Source of the DNA: Catellatospora methionotrophica
Lineage (GTDB): Bacteria; Actinomycetota; Actinomycetes; Mycobacteriales; Micromonosporaceae
NCBI RefSeq assembly: GCF_011297335.1
Contig: NZ_JAAOTJ010000001.1
Coordinates: forward strand, 1,240,001 to 1,304,000
Direction: 5' to 3'
DNA length: 64,000 nucleotides
Part shown: positions 26,029 through 34,390 of the stretch, in pieces
Numbering within the stretch: position 1 is the first letter of the stretch
How the letters are laid out: each line of letters begins with the position of its first letter
Notes under the pieces: model-generated
What the model saw: only the letters and a program-made list of their open reading frames with translations
Database searches by the model: none
What the model was told of the DNA's origin: nothing
Program-made: the position numbers and the translations under genes

Positions 26029-26667
26029 ATGAACGGCAACTCCCACCTGCGCAGACGCACCCTGCTGGCCGCCGCCGCGGGTGTCGTCGCGGCCCCCTTC
26101 GCCGCCGGACCCGCCTTCGCGGCCGCGCCGAAGGTCTACATCGATCCGGGCCACGGCGGCACCGACCCCGGGGCGGTCGCCAACGGCCTGCAGGAGAAGA
26201 CCCTCACCCTCAACATCGCCCTGCAGACCCGCGACATCCTCAAGGCGAGCTACAGCGTCGACGTGCGGATGTCGCGCACCACCGACATCACCCGCAGCCT
26301 GGCCTACCGCACCGACGACGCCAACGCGTGGGGTGCCGCGATCTTCGTGAGCATCCACATCAACGCCGGTGGCGGCACCGGCTTCGAGAGCTACCGCTAC
26401 CCCGGCACGACCGGGACCACGCAGCGGCTGCACAGCCTCATCCACTCCAACGTGCTGAGCAACATGCGCTCGGTCGCATCCGTCACCGACCGGGGCCAGA
26501 AGACCTCGAACCTGCATGTGCTGCGCGAGTCGAACATGCCCGCCGTGCTGACCGAGAACCTGTTCATCGACACGGTCGCCAACGCCAACCTGCTCAAGCG
26601 CGCCGACTTCATCACCGCGACCGCCCGCGGGCACGCCCGCGGCATCGCCGCGTTCCTCGGGCTATGA
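26029..26667 (+). CDS. Secreted N-acetylmuramoyl-L-alanine amidase (Amidase_3), Tat-type signal
   Basis: 212 residues. The N-terminus LRRRTLLAAAAGVVAAPFAA ending AFA-A looks like a twin-arginine signal peptide, cleaved near residue 35. The mature enzyme has the Amidase_3 zinc signature: His in YIDPGHGGTDPGA, Glu in LQEKTLTLNIALQ, His in IFVSIHINAGG and catalytic Glu in PAVLTENLFIDT. It hydrolyses the amide bond between muramic acid and the stem peptide. There is no cell-wall-binding domain. It has its own AT-richer upstream region and is followed by a hairpin. Start ATG 26029 has GAGGTGA upstream. Confidence 0.92.
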   Translation: MNGNSHLRRRTLLAAAAGVVAAPFAAGPAFAAAPKVYIDPGHGGTDPGAVANGLQEKTLTLNIALQTRDILKASYSVDVRMSRTTDITRSLAYRTDDANAWGAAIFVSIHINAGGGTGFESYRYPGTTGTTQRLHSLIHSNVLSNMRSVASVTDRGQKTSNLHVLRESNMPAVLTENLFIDTVANANLLKRADFITATARGHARGIAAFLGL

Positions 26668-26671
26668 GGCG

Positions 26672-26708
26672 CCGGTGCGGGCCCGTAGTCCTCACGGGCC
26701 CGCACCGG
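26672..26708. terminator. Bidirectional terminator, amidase vs DUF3040 gene
   Basis: CCGGTGCGGGCCCGT (26672-26686) and its perfect 15-bp complement (26694-26708) enclose a 7-nt loop between two convergent genes. Confidence 0.8.
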
Positions 26709-26710
26709 GT

Positions 26711-26965
26711 TCACCACCTGACGGCGACGGCGGTGCTCGTCTCGGCGAGCGCACCGGCCAGCCAGCCCACCGCGAGCACGAGGCCCGCCAGCGCCGATCC
26801 GGCGGCGGCCAGCGCCGAGGCGAGCCGCGCCCGGTGCAGCCTGCGGTACTCGACCGGCGGCAGGGCGACCCCGTTGGCCAGTCCCGCGACGAACGCCGGG
26901 TCGCTGACGCGGGTGTACGCGGCCAGCCCCTCCAGAAGCTCCTGCTCCTCCGGACGCAACGACAT
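26711..26965 (-). CDS. DUF3040-family small membrane protein
   Basis: 84 residues beginning MSLRPEEQELLEGLAAYTRVSDPAF, the typical DUF3040 start (MSLxxxEQ...LE), then two hydrophobic segments at about 47-72 (LASALAAAGSALAGLVLAVGWLAGAL). DUF3040 proteins are small actinobacterial membrane proteins of unknown function. Slightly shorter than many members. Confidence 0.75.
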   Translation of the reverse strand: MSLRPEEQELLEGLAAYTRVSDPAFVAGLANGVALPPVEYRRLHRARLASALAAAGSALAGLVLAVGWLAGALAETSTAVAVRW

Positions 26966-27024
26966 CGGTCCACCTCCTGTGCCGTCTGACTACCCGCACA
27001 GGCGCGCGGATACCGCCCGAGCCG

Positions 27025-28170
27025 TTACTCGTTCAGCCCGGTCTTCGGCTGGTCCACGGCCACCCACAGGTCGGTGCTGCCGTCGTCGGCCGGGCTCTCG
27101 ATCACGTGCGTGCCGAATCCGGACCGGGCCAGCGCCCCGAACCGCGCGAACATGTCGGCGAAGCCCGTCATCGCCCGGCGGGCGCCGAGCCAGTGGTTCT
27201 CCCCGTACGCGTGGTACGCGTCGCCGTAGGTGACCCCGTCGGTCAGGGCCAGCAGACCCTGGCCGCGCCCGGCGCGCACCTTCATCACGGCCGCGAAGCT
27301 GACCAGCATCAGGCCGAACACGTTGCCGGCCCAGGTCAGGTTGAACTCGTCGACACCCGGAACCCGGTTGCGGCCGCCGGCGGCGGCGGTGAAGCTCACC
27401 GTCTTGTTCTTCTTGTGGTACGACTGCACCCAGCCCGTGTTGCCGTCCAGCGGATGGTTGGGCGTGGTGCTGGCCAGCCCGCCCCGGTGGATGTGCGTCG
27501 GGGTCTCCAGGATGAACGGGCGGCTGAAGTCGATGTTCGCAGCGCCCAGGCTCAGCAGCCCGAGCGGCGCGCTGTTCGCCGCGATCAGCTTCTCCCGGTG
27601 CGCGATCAGCAGCCGCTCGCCCTCCAGCTCGGCGAGGATGTCGGCGCCGCTGAACGGGTCCTCCAGCGACGGCACCCCGTAGTACGGCAGGTGCGGCACG
27701 GTCCCGCCGGACGGGCAGAACATCGACAGCATCCCCCAGAACGGCGACCACGAGGTGGTGTCCTCGAACTCCTTCTGGAACTCCTCGGGCACCGGCTGCG
27801 GGTAGGTGTGGTTCAGGTAGGCGTGCTCCTTGCCGAGCCGGTTCTTGCGCCGCAGCGCCCAGGTGAATCCGACGAAGTACGGGCTGCGCGGGCGGTAGGA
27901 GCCGTCCTTGGCATTGGACTGCGCCTCGCACGCCTCGGCCAGCTTCGCCATGCCCACCCCGCCCTTGTCGCACATGGCGATCGGCGCGAGCTCGGGCTTG
28001 GCCAGGTCGAAGTCGGCCCCGGTGGTCTCCTTGGCGAGCTTGGTGAACTCGGCCTCGGCGAGGTCGTGCACCGCCACGCCGACGAGCAGGTTGAGCCGCT
28101 CGAGGTTGACCCGGAACGTCATCAGCGCGCGCTGCTTGAGAAGCTCGAACTTGCTCGGGTCTGGTTGCAT
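27025..28170 (-). CDS. Uncharacterised 381-aa cytosolic protein
   Basis: Starts at ATG 28170 with GAGGAACC upstream (MQPDPSKFELLKQRALMTFRVNLERLNLLVGVAVHDLAEAEF). No signal peptide or membrane helix. The N-terminal ~60 residues are helical; the middle is rich in aromatic and Gly/Pro motifs (PRSPYFVGFTWALRRKNRLGKEHAYLNHTYP, TSWSPFWGMLSMFCPSGGTVPHLPYYGVP) and the C-terminus has TDGVTYGDAYHAYGENHWLGARRAM. It looks like a dedicated globular protein, perhaps an encapsulated or cargo-type protein, but I do not recognise the family. Codon use is normal for the window. It stands alone. Confidence 0.7.
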   Translation of the reverse strand: MQPDPSKFELLKQRALMTFRVNLERLNLLVGVAVHDLAEAEFTKLAKETTGADFDLAKPELAPIAMCDKGGVGMAKLAEACEAQSNAKDGSYRPRSPYFVGFTWALRRKNRLGKEHAYLNHTYPQPVPEEFQKEFEDTTSWSPFWGMLSMFCPSGGTVPHLPYYGVPSLEDPFSGADILAELEGERLLIAHREKLIAANSAPLGLLSLGAANIDFSRPFILETPTHIHRGGLASTTPNHPLDGNTGWVQSYHKKNKTVSFTAAAGGRNRVPGVDEFNLTWAGNVFGLMLVSFAAVMKVRAGRGQGLLALTDGVTYGDAYHAYGENHWLGARRAMTGFADMFARFGALARSGFGTHVIESPADDGSTDLWVAVDQPKTGLNE

Positions 28171-28276
28171 TTGGTTCCTCCTCGGGCCACGCGGTCGGGG
28201 GTGACCGCCTACGCCAGAGAAGATGAGCCGGGACCGGCCGCTGATACGGCGGCAGGTGGCGGGCATCGGACAGCGG

Positions 28277-29650
28277 CTAGCGCGTGTCCATGTCGCGCAG
28301 CGCGTCCTCGACGGCCCGGCAGAAGGTGGGGTACGCGTAGATCATGTTCCGCAGCACCGGCAGTGGCGTACGCGCGTGGACGGCCAGCGTGAGCAGCCCC
28401 AGCACCTCGCCACCGGCGGGACCGGCCGACACCGCGCCGACCAGGACGTCCCGGTCGGCGTCGGCGAGCAGCGTGATGAACCCCGCGTTGCCCGCGTGGT
28501 GCAGGAATCCCCGCGCCGACTCCGGGATGCACGCCCGTCCGATGCGTACCCGCAGCCGCTGCTCCTCGGCCTGGGCTCGGGTCAGCCCGACCGCGCCGAT
28601 CTCGGGGTCGACGAACACGCAGCGCGGCACGGCCCGGTAGTCGGCGCGGTCACCGTCCTGGCCGAGCACATCGGCGGCGGCGATGCGCCCCTGGTACGTC
28701 CCGACGTGCGTGAACTGTCCCCGGTCGGTGATGTCGCCGACCGCCCACACCCCGTCGGCGACGCGCAGCCGGTCGTCGGCGTCGAGGCTCTTAGCCTGCG
28801 GGTCGAGCCCGATCGTGTCCAGCCCCAGCTCCCGCAGGTTGGCCTCGCGCCCGGTGGCGACCAGCAGCCGCTGCGAGGTCACGCTCTGCCCGTCGGCGAG
28901 CCGGACCACGAACCCGCCGCCGTACTCGACCCGCTCGGCCTTCACGCCGGTGACCACCCGCACCCCGTCCCCGGCGAGCACGTCCTCGGCGAACGCGGAG
29001 ACCTCCGGGTCCTCGCGGCCGAGCAGCCGGTCCTCGGCCTCGACGACCGTCACCTCCGCGCCGAACCTTCGCAGGACCTGCGCGAACTCCAATCCGACCG
29101 GTCCGCCGCCCAGCACCGTCACCGACCGTGGGACCTCGGTCAGCTCCGCGACGTCCCGGTTGGTCCAGTACGGCGTCCCGGCCAGTCCGTCGATGTCCGG
29201 CACCGCGGGCCGCGTCCCGGTCGCCAGCACGACTGCGCGGGCGCTGAACTCTTCGGTCCCGCCCGACGCGCGGTCGACGACGACCTTCCCCGGCCCGGCG
29301 AGCCTGGCACTGCCCCGGACCAGCCGCACTCCGGCGTCAGTCAGTTCCTCGGCGATCTCGGCGTCGTTCCAGTCGTGGGTGGCCTCGTCGCGGATACGGC
29401 GGGCGACCAGCGACCAGTCCGGGGTGACCGTGGCGGTTCCGGCCAACTGCGGCACCCGGTGCGCCTCGGCCAGCACGTTGCCCGCGCGGACCATCATCTT
29501 CGTCGGCACGCAGGCCCAGTTGTGGCACTCGCCGCCGAGCAGGTGCTCCTCGACGCCCACGACCGTCAGCCCGCCGTCACGCAGCCGGTGGGCGACGTCC
29601 TGACCGGCCACGCCGAGACCGATGACCACCGCGTCCACCTGCTCACCCAT
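28277..29650 (-). CDS. NAD(P)/FAD-dependent pyridine nucleotide-disulfide oxidoreductase
   Basis: 457 residues from ATG 29650. FAD-binding VVIGLGVAGQDVAHRLRDGGLTVVGVE, redox-active GGECHNWACVPTK (two Cys spaced CxxxxC as in the family, with HNWA instead of the usual LNxG), NAD-binding VTVLGGGPVGLEFAQVLRRFGAEVTVVE, and the second FAD motif GVWAVGDITDRGQFTHVG, then a dimerisation domain ending in HARTPLPVLRNMIYAYPTFCRAVEDAL. It resembles mercuric reductase/dihydrolipoyl dehydrogenase relatives but lacks the C-terminal HxxHPTxSE dimer motif of those enzymes (here YAYPTFCRAVED), so the substrate differs. Not part of an operon. Confidence 0.85.
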   Translation of the reverse strand: MGEQVDAVVIGLGVAGQDVAHRLRDGGLTVVGVEEHLLGGECHNWACVPTKMMVRAGNVLAEAHRVPQLAGTATVTPDWSLVARRIRDEATHDWNDAEIAEELTDAGVRLVRGSARLAGPGKVVVDRASGGTEEFSARAVVLATGTRPAVPDIDGLAGTPYWTNRDVAELTEVPRSVTVLGGGPVGLEFAQVLRRFGAEVTVVEAEDRLLGREDPEVSAFAEDVLAGDGVRVVTGVKAERVEYGGGFVVRLADGQSVTSQRLLVATGREANLRELGLDTIGLDPQAKSLDADDRLRVADGVWAVGDITDRGQFTHVGTYQGRIAAADVLGQDGDRADYRAVPRCVFVDPEIGAVGLTRAQAEEQRLRVRIGRACIPESARGFLHHAGNAGFITLLADADRDVLVGAVSAGPAGGEVLGLLTLAVHARTPLPVLRNMIYAYPTFCRAVEDALRDMDTR

Positions 29651-29762
29651 GCACGGACAGTGCCCGAAGGGCCACGGCCGCAAACCCGGCGCGGTTGACA
29701 CCCGGCGGCGGATCCTCTTGTCTGGCTGCCGACATCCAGCGCGGGAAGGACGGAGATCGCCG

Positions 29763-30869
29763 ATGGGACTGCAGGCGCCGCTGTGGCGGGCGGTCACCGT
29801 GTTCCGGGTCGCGGCACTGGTGTACGCCACGGTCCTGATGTTGACCGGTTTCCGTGACTTCACCCGCCCGTGGCTGGGCTGGGCCGTGCTCGCCGCCATG
29901 ATCGCGTGGACCGCCGTCACCGGCGTGCACTACCACGACCCCGCCGGGCGCAACCGCAGCTGGCTGGCGGCCGATCTCGCCTTCACCCTGGCCTGCCTGC
30001 TCGCCTCCATGCTGGTCGTCCCCGCCGCGAAGCTCAGCTCCGGCGGGGCGACGCTGCCGATGGCCTGGGTCGCCGGGGCGGTCCTGGTCTGGGCACTGCG
30101 CGGCGGCCGCCGCGCGGGCGGGATCGCCGCGCTGATCGTCGGCGCGGCCGACCTGTTCCTGCGCGGCGAGATCACCTCCGCGACCGTCAACGGCACGGTG
30201 CTGCTGCTGCTCGCGGGCGGCGTCATGGGATACGTGTCGCGGCTGACCGACGACGCTGAGACCAGACTCCAGCGGGCCGTGGAACTGGAGGCCGCGACCC
30301 GCGAACGCGAGCGCCTGGCGCGCGGCATGCACGACTCCGTCCTGCAGGTGCTCGCCCTGGTGCAGCGACGCGGCACGGAACTGGGCGGCGAGGCCGCCGA
30401 ACTGGGCAGGCTCGCCGGGGAGCAGGAGGCGGTGCTGCGCTCGCTGGTCGGCGTACACGTCACCGCGGCCGTCGCGGGCACCGCCGACCTGCGCCTGCTG
30501 CTGGGCCGGTACGGGTCGCCGCTGGTCACCGTCGCCACCCCGGCGACCCCGGTGCTGCTGCCCGCGGCGGTCGCGGCGGAACTGGCCGCGGCGGCGGGCA
30601 GCGCCCTGGACAACGTCGCCACCCACTGCGGCTCGTCGGCACGGGCCTGGGTGCTGGTCGAACAGGAACCCGACGCGGTCACCGTGTCGATCCGCGACGA
30701 CGGCCCCGGCATCGCACCGGGCCGGCTCGCCGAGGCCGCGACGTCGGGCAGGCTCGGCGTCGCGCAGTCGATCCAGGGCCGCGTCCGCGACCTCGGCGGG
30801 ACCGTCGCCATCACCAGCGGGCCCGGTCAGGGCACCGAGGTGGAACTACGCGTGCCGCTGCCCCGCTAG
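29763..30869 (+). CDS. Sensor histidine kinase (HisKA_3, NarL-partner type)
   Basis: 368 residues from ATG 29763 with GGAAGGACGGAG upstream. Residues 10-165 form about five membrane helices (FRVAALVYATVLMLTGF, WLGWAVLAAMIAWTAV, and others). The dimerisation box ERERLARGMHDSVLQVLALVQRR carries the phospho-acceptor His (MHD). The ATPase domain has N-box sequence SALDNVATHCG, and G boxes RDDGPGIAPGRL and SGPGQGTEVEL. The sensor domain is purely transmembrane, resembling MacS-type kinases. Stop to regulator start is 10 nt, so the pair forms a two-component operon. Confidence 0.92.
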   Translation: MGLQAPLWRAVTVFRVAALVYATVLMLTGFRDFTRPWLGWAVLAAMIAWTAVTGVHYHDPAGRNRSWLAADLAFTLACLLASMLVVPAAKLSSGGATLPMAWVAGAVLVWALRGGRRAGGIAALIVGAADLFLRGEITSATVNGTVLLLLAGGVMGYVSRLTDDAETRLQRAVELEAATRERERLARGMHDSVLQVLALVQRRGTELGGEAAELGRLAGEQEAVLRSLVGVHVTAAVAGTADLRLLLGRYGSPLVTVATPATPVLLPAAVAAELAAAAGSALDNVATHCGSSARAWVLVEQEPDAVTVSIRDDGPGIAPGRLAEAATSGRLGVAQSIQGRVRDLGGTVAITSGPGQGTEVELRVPLPR

Positions 30870-30879
30870 GCTGTCGCCC

Positions 30880-31521
30880 GTGGTGGACGTGATGGTGGTC
30901 GACGACCATCCGATGTGGCGGGACGGCGTGGCCCGTGACCTGACCGACGCCGGTTACCGGGTCGTCGCGGCGGTGGGCGAGGGCGCGCAGGCGGTGCGCA
31001 TCGGCCCGTCGGTGCGGCCCGAGGTGGTCGTGCTCGACCTGCAGTTGCCGGACCTGTCCGGCGTGGAGGTCATCCAGGGGCTGGTCGCGGCCCTGCCGCA
31101 GGTGCGGGTGCTGGTGCTGTCGGCCAGCGGCGAGCAGCAGGACGTGCTCGACGCCGTCAAGGCCGGTGCGGCCGGATACCTGCTCAAGTCGGCCGCGCGG
31201 GAGGAGTTCCTGGACGCGGTGCGGCGCACCGCCGAGGGCGACGCCGTGTTCACGGCCGGGCTCGCTGGCCTGGTGCTGGGCGAGTACCGGCGGCTGGCCG
31301 CCGCGCCCGGCGACGGGGCCGACGCGCCCCGGCTCAGCGAGCGCGAGACCGAGGTGCTGCGCCTGGTCGCCAAGGGCATGACCTACCGGCAGATCGCCGA
31401 ACGCCTCACCCTGTCGCACCGCACCGTGCAGAACCACGTGCAGAACACGCTGGGCAAACTCCAGCTGCACAACCGGGTCGAGCTGGTCCGCTACGCCATC
31501 GAGCAGGGCCTCGACGACTGA
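30880..31521 (+). CDS. NarL/LuxR-family response regulator
   Basis: 213 residues from GTG 30880. Receiver domain: acidic pair in VVDDHP, phospho-acceptor Asp in VVVLDLQLPDLSG, Ser/Thr in VLVLSAS and Lys in GYLLKSA. The C-terminal LuxR helix-turn-helix is LSERETEVLRLVAKGMTYRQIAERLTLSHRTVQNHVQNTLGKL. Cognate partner of the kinase just upstream. Its targets are unknown; the KAS-HDO operon begins 82 bp downstream on the same strand and is a plausible target. Confidence 0.93.
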   Translation: MVDVMVVDDHPMWRDGVARDLTDAGYRVVAAVGEGAQAVRIGPSVRPEVVVLDLQLPDLSGVEVIQGLVAALPQVRVLVLSASGEQQDVLDAVKAGAAGYLLKSAAREEFLDAVRRTAEGDAVFTAGLAGLVLGEYRRLAAAPGDGADAPRLSERETEVLRLVAKGMTYRQIAERLTLSHRTVQNHVQNTLGKLQLHNRVELVRYAIEQGLDD

Positions 31522-31602
31522 CCCGCCGTTGAGTACGCCGCACATCGCGAGTGAGTGTGTGAGCGGATTCGCTTTCACCCCGGACGTGGCTGAATCGGGA
31601 GC

Positions 31603-33534
31603 ATGACTGCTTCCCCGAACGTGTACCTGACCGGTTTCGGCGCCTACCTGCCCGGCGAGCCGCTGGACGCCGACCAGATCGCGCAGCGGCTCGGCGCAGG
31701 CGCACGCGGCGCGGGCCTGCGGTCGCGGGTGCTGGCCGCCAACGGCATCCGGACCAGGCACTACGCGCTCGACGAGCAGGGCGCGGTCACCATGCTCAAC
31801 GAGGAACTGGCCGCGGCCGCCGTGCAGGAGGCGCTCAAGGACCGCGACCTGCCCCTGGACGCGGTCAGCATGCTGGCGGCGGGCACCACCCAGGGCGACC
31901 TGCTGGTGCCGGGCTTCGGTTCGATGGTGCACGGGCGGCTCGGCGGCCCGCCGATGGAGGTGCTGTCGGCGGGCGGGGTGTGCGCGTCGAGCATGACCGC
32001 CCTGGCCGCCGCGGCGCGCGCGGTCCGGCTCGGCGAGCACCCGGCGGCCGTCGTCGTCGGATCGGAGCTGGTCAGCCGCTCGCTGCGGCAGAGCCGGTAC
32101 GAGGGCGACCGGTCGACCTTCGACGCCGAGTTCCTGCGCTGGACGCTGTCCGACGGGGCGGGCGCGGTGGTCCTGGAGCCGAACCCGCGCCCCGACGGGC
32201 TGAGCCTGCGCCTGGACTGGACCCACCTCGTGTCGTACGCCGGGGAGCGGCCGGTGTGCATGTCGGCCGGTGGGGAGCCCGTCGCCGGTCAGACGTGGCT
32301 CGACGGGCCGGACGTGGCGACCGCCGAGCAGGCCGGGCTGATCCGGCTGCGCCAGGACGTGAAGGCGCTGCCCGCGCTGTTCCGGCTCGGGTTGCGCGAG
32401 TACATGGGGCTGGTCCGGGCGGGCCGGTTCACGCCCGACGGCATCGACCACGTGCTGTGCCACTACAGCGCCGAACACTTCCGGGGCGAGATCTTCGGGC
32501 TGCTCCGCGAGGCCGACCTGATGATCGACGAGGAGCGCTGGTTCACCAACCTGCACACGCGCGGCAATACGGGGGCTGCCAGCATCTTCGTGATGCTGGA
32601 GGAGGCGTGGCGGACCGGCCGGTTCACCCCCGGCGACCGCATCCTGCTGATCGTGCCCGAGTCCGGCCGCTACTCGCTCGCGTTCGCGCAGCTCACCTGC
32701 GTCGCCGCGGACGACCCGGCATCCCCGGTGGGCGGCGGCGAGGTGGCGCGCGTCGCGGTCCACGGCGACGCCGCCACGCCACCCGCGGCGCAGCTGACTG
32801 GTGCACTGCCGGGCGCCCGGTCCGCGTCCGTCGGGGGTACGCCGTCGCCGCTGGTCGCACAGGACGGCGACGGTGAACTGGTGCGCTGGACGGTGCTGGA
32901 GCTGGCCAGGGTGTGGGACGACTTCGAACGGCAGGTGCGCTCCACTGCCCTGGTCCGGCGGATCGACACCGGCACGGCGACGCTCGACGACTACCGGCGG
33001 CTGCTGGTGCACCTGCGCCAGCAGGTCGTCGAGGGCGGGCGGTGGATCAGCCGGGCCGCGTCGAACTTCTCCGTCGAGATGTTCGCGCTGCGCAGCGCAG
33101 CGATCAAGCACGCGGCCGAGGAGCACCGCGACTACCAGCTGCTCGAACGCGACTACTGCGCGGTCGGCGGCACGATCGAACAGATCCAGGGCGCGCGCAA
33201 GAACATCGGGTCGGAGGCGCTGTCGGCGTACGTGTTCCACCAGGCGAGCCAGCCGGACCCGGTGGACCTGCTCGGGGCCATGTTCGTCATCGAAGGGCTC
33301 GGCGCGGGACTGGTGCTGGGCTGGGCGCGTGCCCTACGCGAGCAGCTGGGCCTGCGCGAGGACCAGGTGAGCTTCCTCAGCTACCACGGCGACGCCGACG
33401 ACGCGCACTTCGCCGAGCTGGCACACCTGCTGCGCGAGGCGCTGCCCGACCGCGCGGCGGCGGCCCGGGTGGTGCGCACGGCCGAGGTCGTCGCCCGGCT
33501 GTACGCGATGCAGCTCGCCGAGGTCGACGCGTGA
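31603..33534 (+). CDS. Fusion: KAS III-type condensing enzyme / heme-oxygenase-like diiron oxidase (HDO)
   Basis: 643 residues in one uninterrupted frame. Residues 1-375 are a thiolase-fold KAS III (FabH-like) domain: active Cys127 in SAGGVCASSMTA, His287 in LCHYSAEHF, Asn322 in TRGNTGAASIF, and the typical N-terminal YLTGFGAYLPGEP. A disordered, Gly/Ala/Pro linker runs ~376-425. Residues ~428-643 are a heme-oxygenase-like/Haem_oxygenas_2 domain with KHAAEEHRDYQLLERDY, FVIEGLGAGLVLG (Glu564) and SYHGDADDAHFAEL (His595, Asp599, His602), the metal-ligand pattern of HDO enzymes such as UndA. KAS III makes 3-oxoacyl thioesters and HDOs cleave C-C or C-N bonds oxidatively. Acyl chain decarboxylation or tailoring is inference. 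Good ribosome site CGGGAGC. Its stop overlaps the next GTG. Confidence 0.85.
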   Translation: MTASPNVYLTGFGAYLPGEPLDADQIAQRLGAGARGAGLRSRVLAANGIRTRHYALDEQGAVTMLNEELAAAAVQEALKDRDLPLDAVSMLAAGTTQGDLLVPGFGSMVHGRLGGPPMEVLSAGGVCASSMTALAAAARAVRLGEHPAAVVVGSELVSRSLRQSRYEGDRSTFDAEFLRWTLSDGAGAVVLEPNPRPDGLSLRLDWTHLVSYAGERPVCMSAGGEPVAGQTWLDGPDVATAEQAGLIRLRQDVKALPALFRLGLREYMGLVRAGRFTPDGIDHVLCHYSAEHFRGEIFGLLREADLMIDEERWFTNLHTRGNTGAASIFVMLEEAWRTGRFTPGDRILLIVPESGRYSLAFAQLTCVAADDPASPVGGGEVARVAVHGDAATPPAAQLTGALPGARSASVGGTPSPLVAQDGDGELVRWTVLELARVWDDFERQVRSTALVRRIDTGTATLDDYRRLLVHLRQQVVEGGRWISRAASNFSVEMFALRSAAIKHAAEEHRDYQLLERDYCAVGGTIEQIQGARKNIGSEALSAYVFHQASQPDPVDLLGAMFVIEGLGAGLVLGWARALREQLGLREDQVSFLSYHGDADDAHFAELAHLLREALPDRAAAARVVRTAEVVARLYAMQLAEVDA

Positions 33535-34346
33535 ACGGCCCCACCGTGTGGACCGCGATCATGGCCGACCCGACCGTGCCGATCGACCGGGACGTGCTCG
33601 CGATGGTGGTCGCCGACCAGCGGCAGTGGACCCGCCGGTGGCTGTACCCGCCCGCGCGGATCGTGTCGCGGGTCGCGGTGTGGCTGATCCGGGTCGTCAA
33701 GGCGCTGCTGCCGTGGACGTTCTCGGCGCATACGACGATGGATCGGTTGTGTGTCTGGTTCCTGCGCCGGTTCGTCTCGCCGCGCGCCGGTGAGCTGCTG
33801 ATCCGGCACTTCCTCATCGAGACGAACCTGCTGGCGTTCATCGCCCGCAACAGCGCCGTCACCGGGGTCACCGAGCCGGTGCTGCGCCCCACGACCCTGG
33901 CCGGGCTCGGCAACAGTGCGGTCATCGAACACGACGTCAACGTGTACGACGTGCTCATCGCCCTCGGCGCGGGGCGGCGCGGGCCGCGCGGGCCGCTGGA
34001 CTTCTCGATGCTGGCGGTGCCGCCGGTCGACGCGTCACCAGGGTTGCGGCGGCTGCTGCGGCTGGACATCCAGACCGCGCTGTGCCTGATGAACATCCCG
34101 TTCGCGCTGTGCCTGACCAGGGAGGAGTATCGGCGCGCGGTGCACTCGATGCGGCTCGACGAGTCGCTGATGACGGTGCTCGCGGAGCTGACCGGCGACG
34201 ACACGTTCCTGCGCTGGCGGCCGGGCGGGGTCGTGGTCCGCGTCGACAGCGGCCTGGACGTGCCCCGCGCGGTCTACGAGCACGCGGTCGTCCACGAGTA
34301 CGCCCACGCCCGGCTCGTGAACCTGGCGGCCGGTGACCCGGCGTGA
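33531..34346 (+). CDS. Partner protein of the KAS-HDO fusion, membrane-associated
   Basis: 271 residues from GTG 33531, overlapping the KAS-HDO stop (GTGA), which argues for joint action. One amphipathic/hydrophobic segment (residues ~37-60: PARIVSRVAVWLIRVVKALLPW) suggests membrane association. Conserved-looking motifs: RFVSPRAGELLIRHFLIETNLLAFIARN, IEHDVNVYDVLIALG, DIQTALCLMNIPFALCLTREEYRRAVHSMRLDESL. Near the C-terminus is VVHEYAHARL (HExxH), but with only ~12 residues following, a metalloprotease role is not supported. The family is not recognised; helical pattern could suit acyl-substrate handling or an enzyme with a fatty ligand (inference). Confidence 0.75.
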   Translation: MNGPTVWTAIMADPTVPIDRDVLAMVVADQRQWTRRWLYPPARIVSRVAVWLIRVVKALLPWTFSAHTTMDRLCVWFLRRFVSPRAGELLIRHFLIETNLLAFIARNSAVTGVTEPVLRPTTLAGLGNSAVIEHDVNVYDVLIALGAGRRGPRGPLDFSMLAVPPVDASPGLRRLLRLDIQTALCLMNIPFALCLTREEYRRAVHSMRLDESLMTVLAELTGDDTFLRWRPGGVVVRVDSGLDVPRAVYEHAVVHEYAHARLVNLAAGDPA

Positions 34347-34353
34347 TGATGCG

Positions 34354-34383
34354 GGCGCAGGCCGCCGAGGGACGGCCTGCGCC
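34354..34383. terminator. Bidirectional terminator after the KAS-HDO operon
   Basis: GGCGCAGGCCG (34354-34364) pairs perfectly with CGGCCTGCGCC (34373-34383) over an 8-nt loop, between convergent genes. Confidence 0.7.
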
Positions 34384-34390
34384 GGTCGCG

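Noticed and set aside
30811-33240. 809-codon minus-strand ORF over the response regulator and KAS-HDO genes
   Set aside because: Arg/His/Pro-rich shadow with no motifs; plus-strand reading gives catalytic residues in order.
33531-34346. Metallopeptidase call for the KAS-HDO partner based on HEYAH
   Set aside because: Only ~12 residues follow the motif, so no room for a third ligand.
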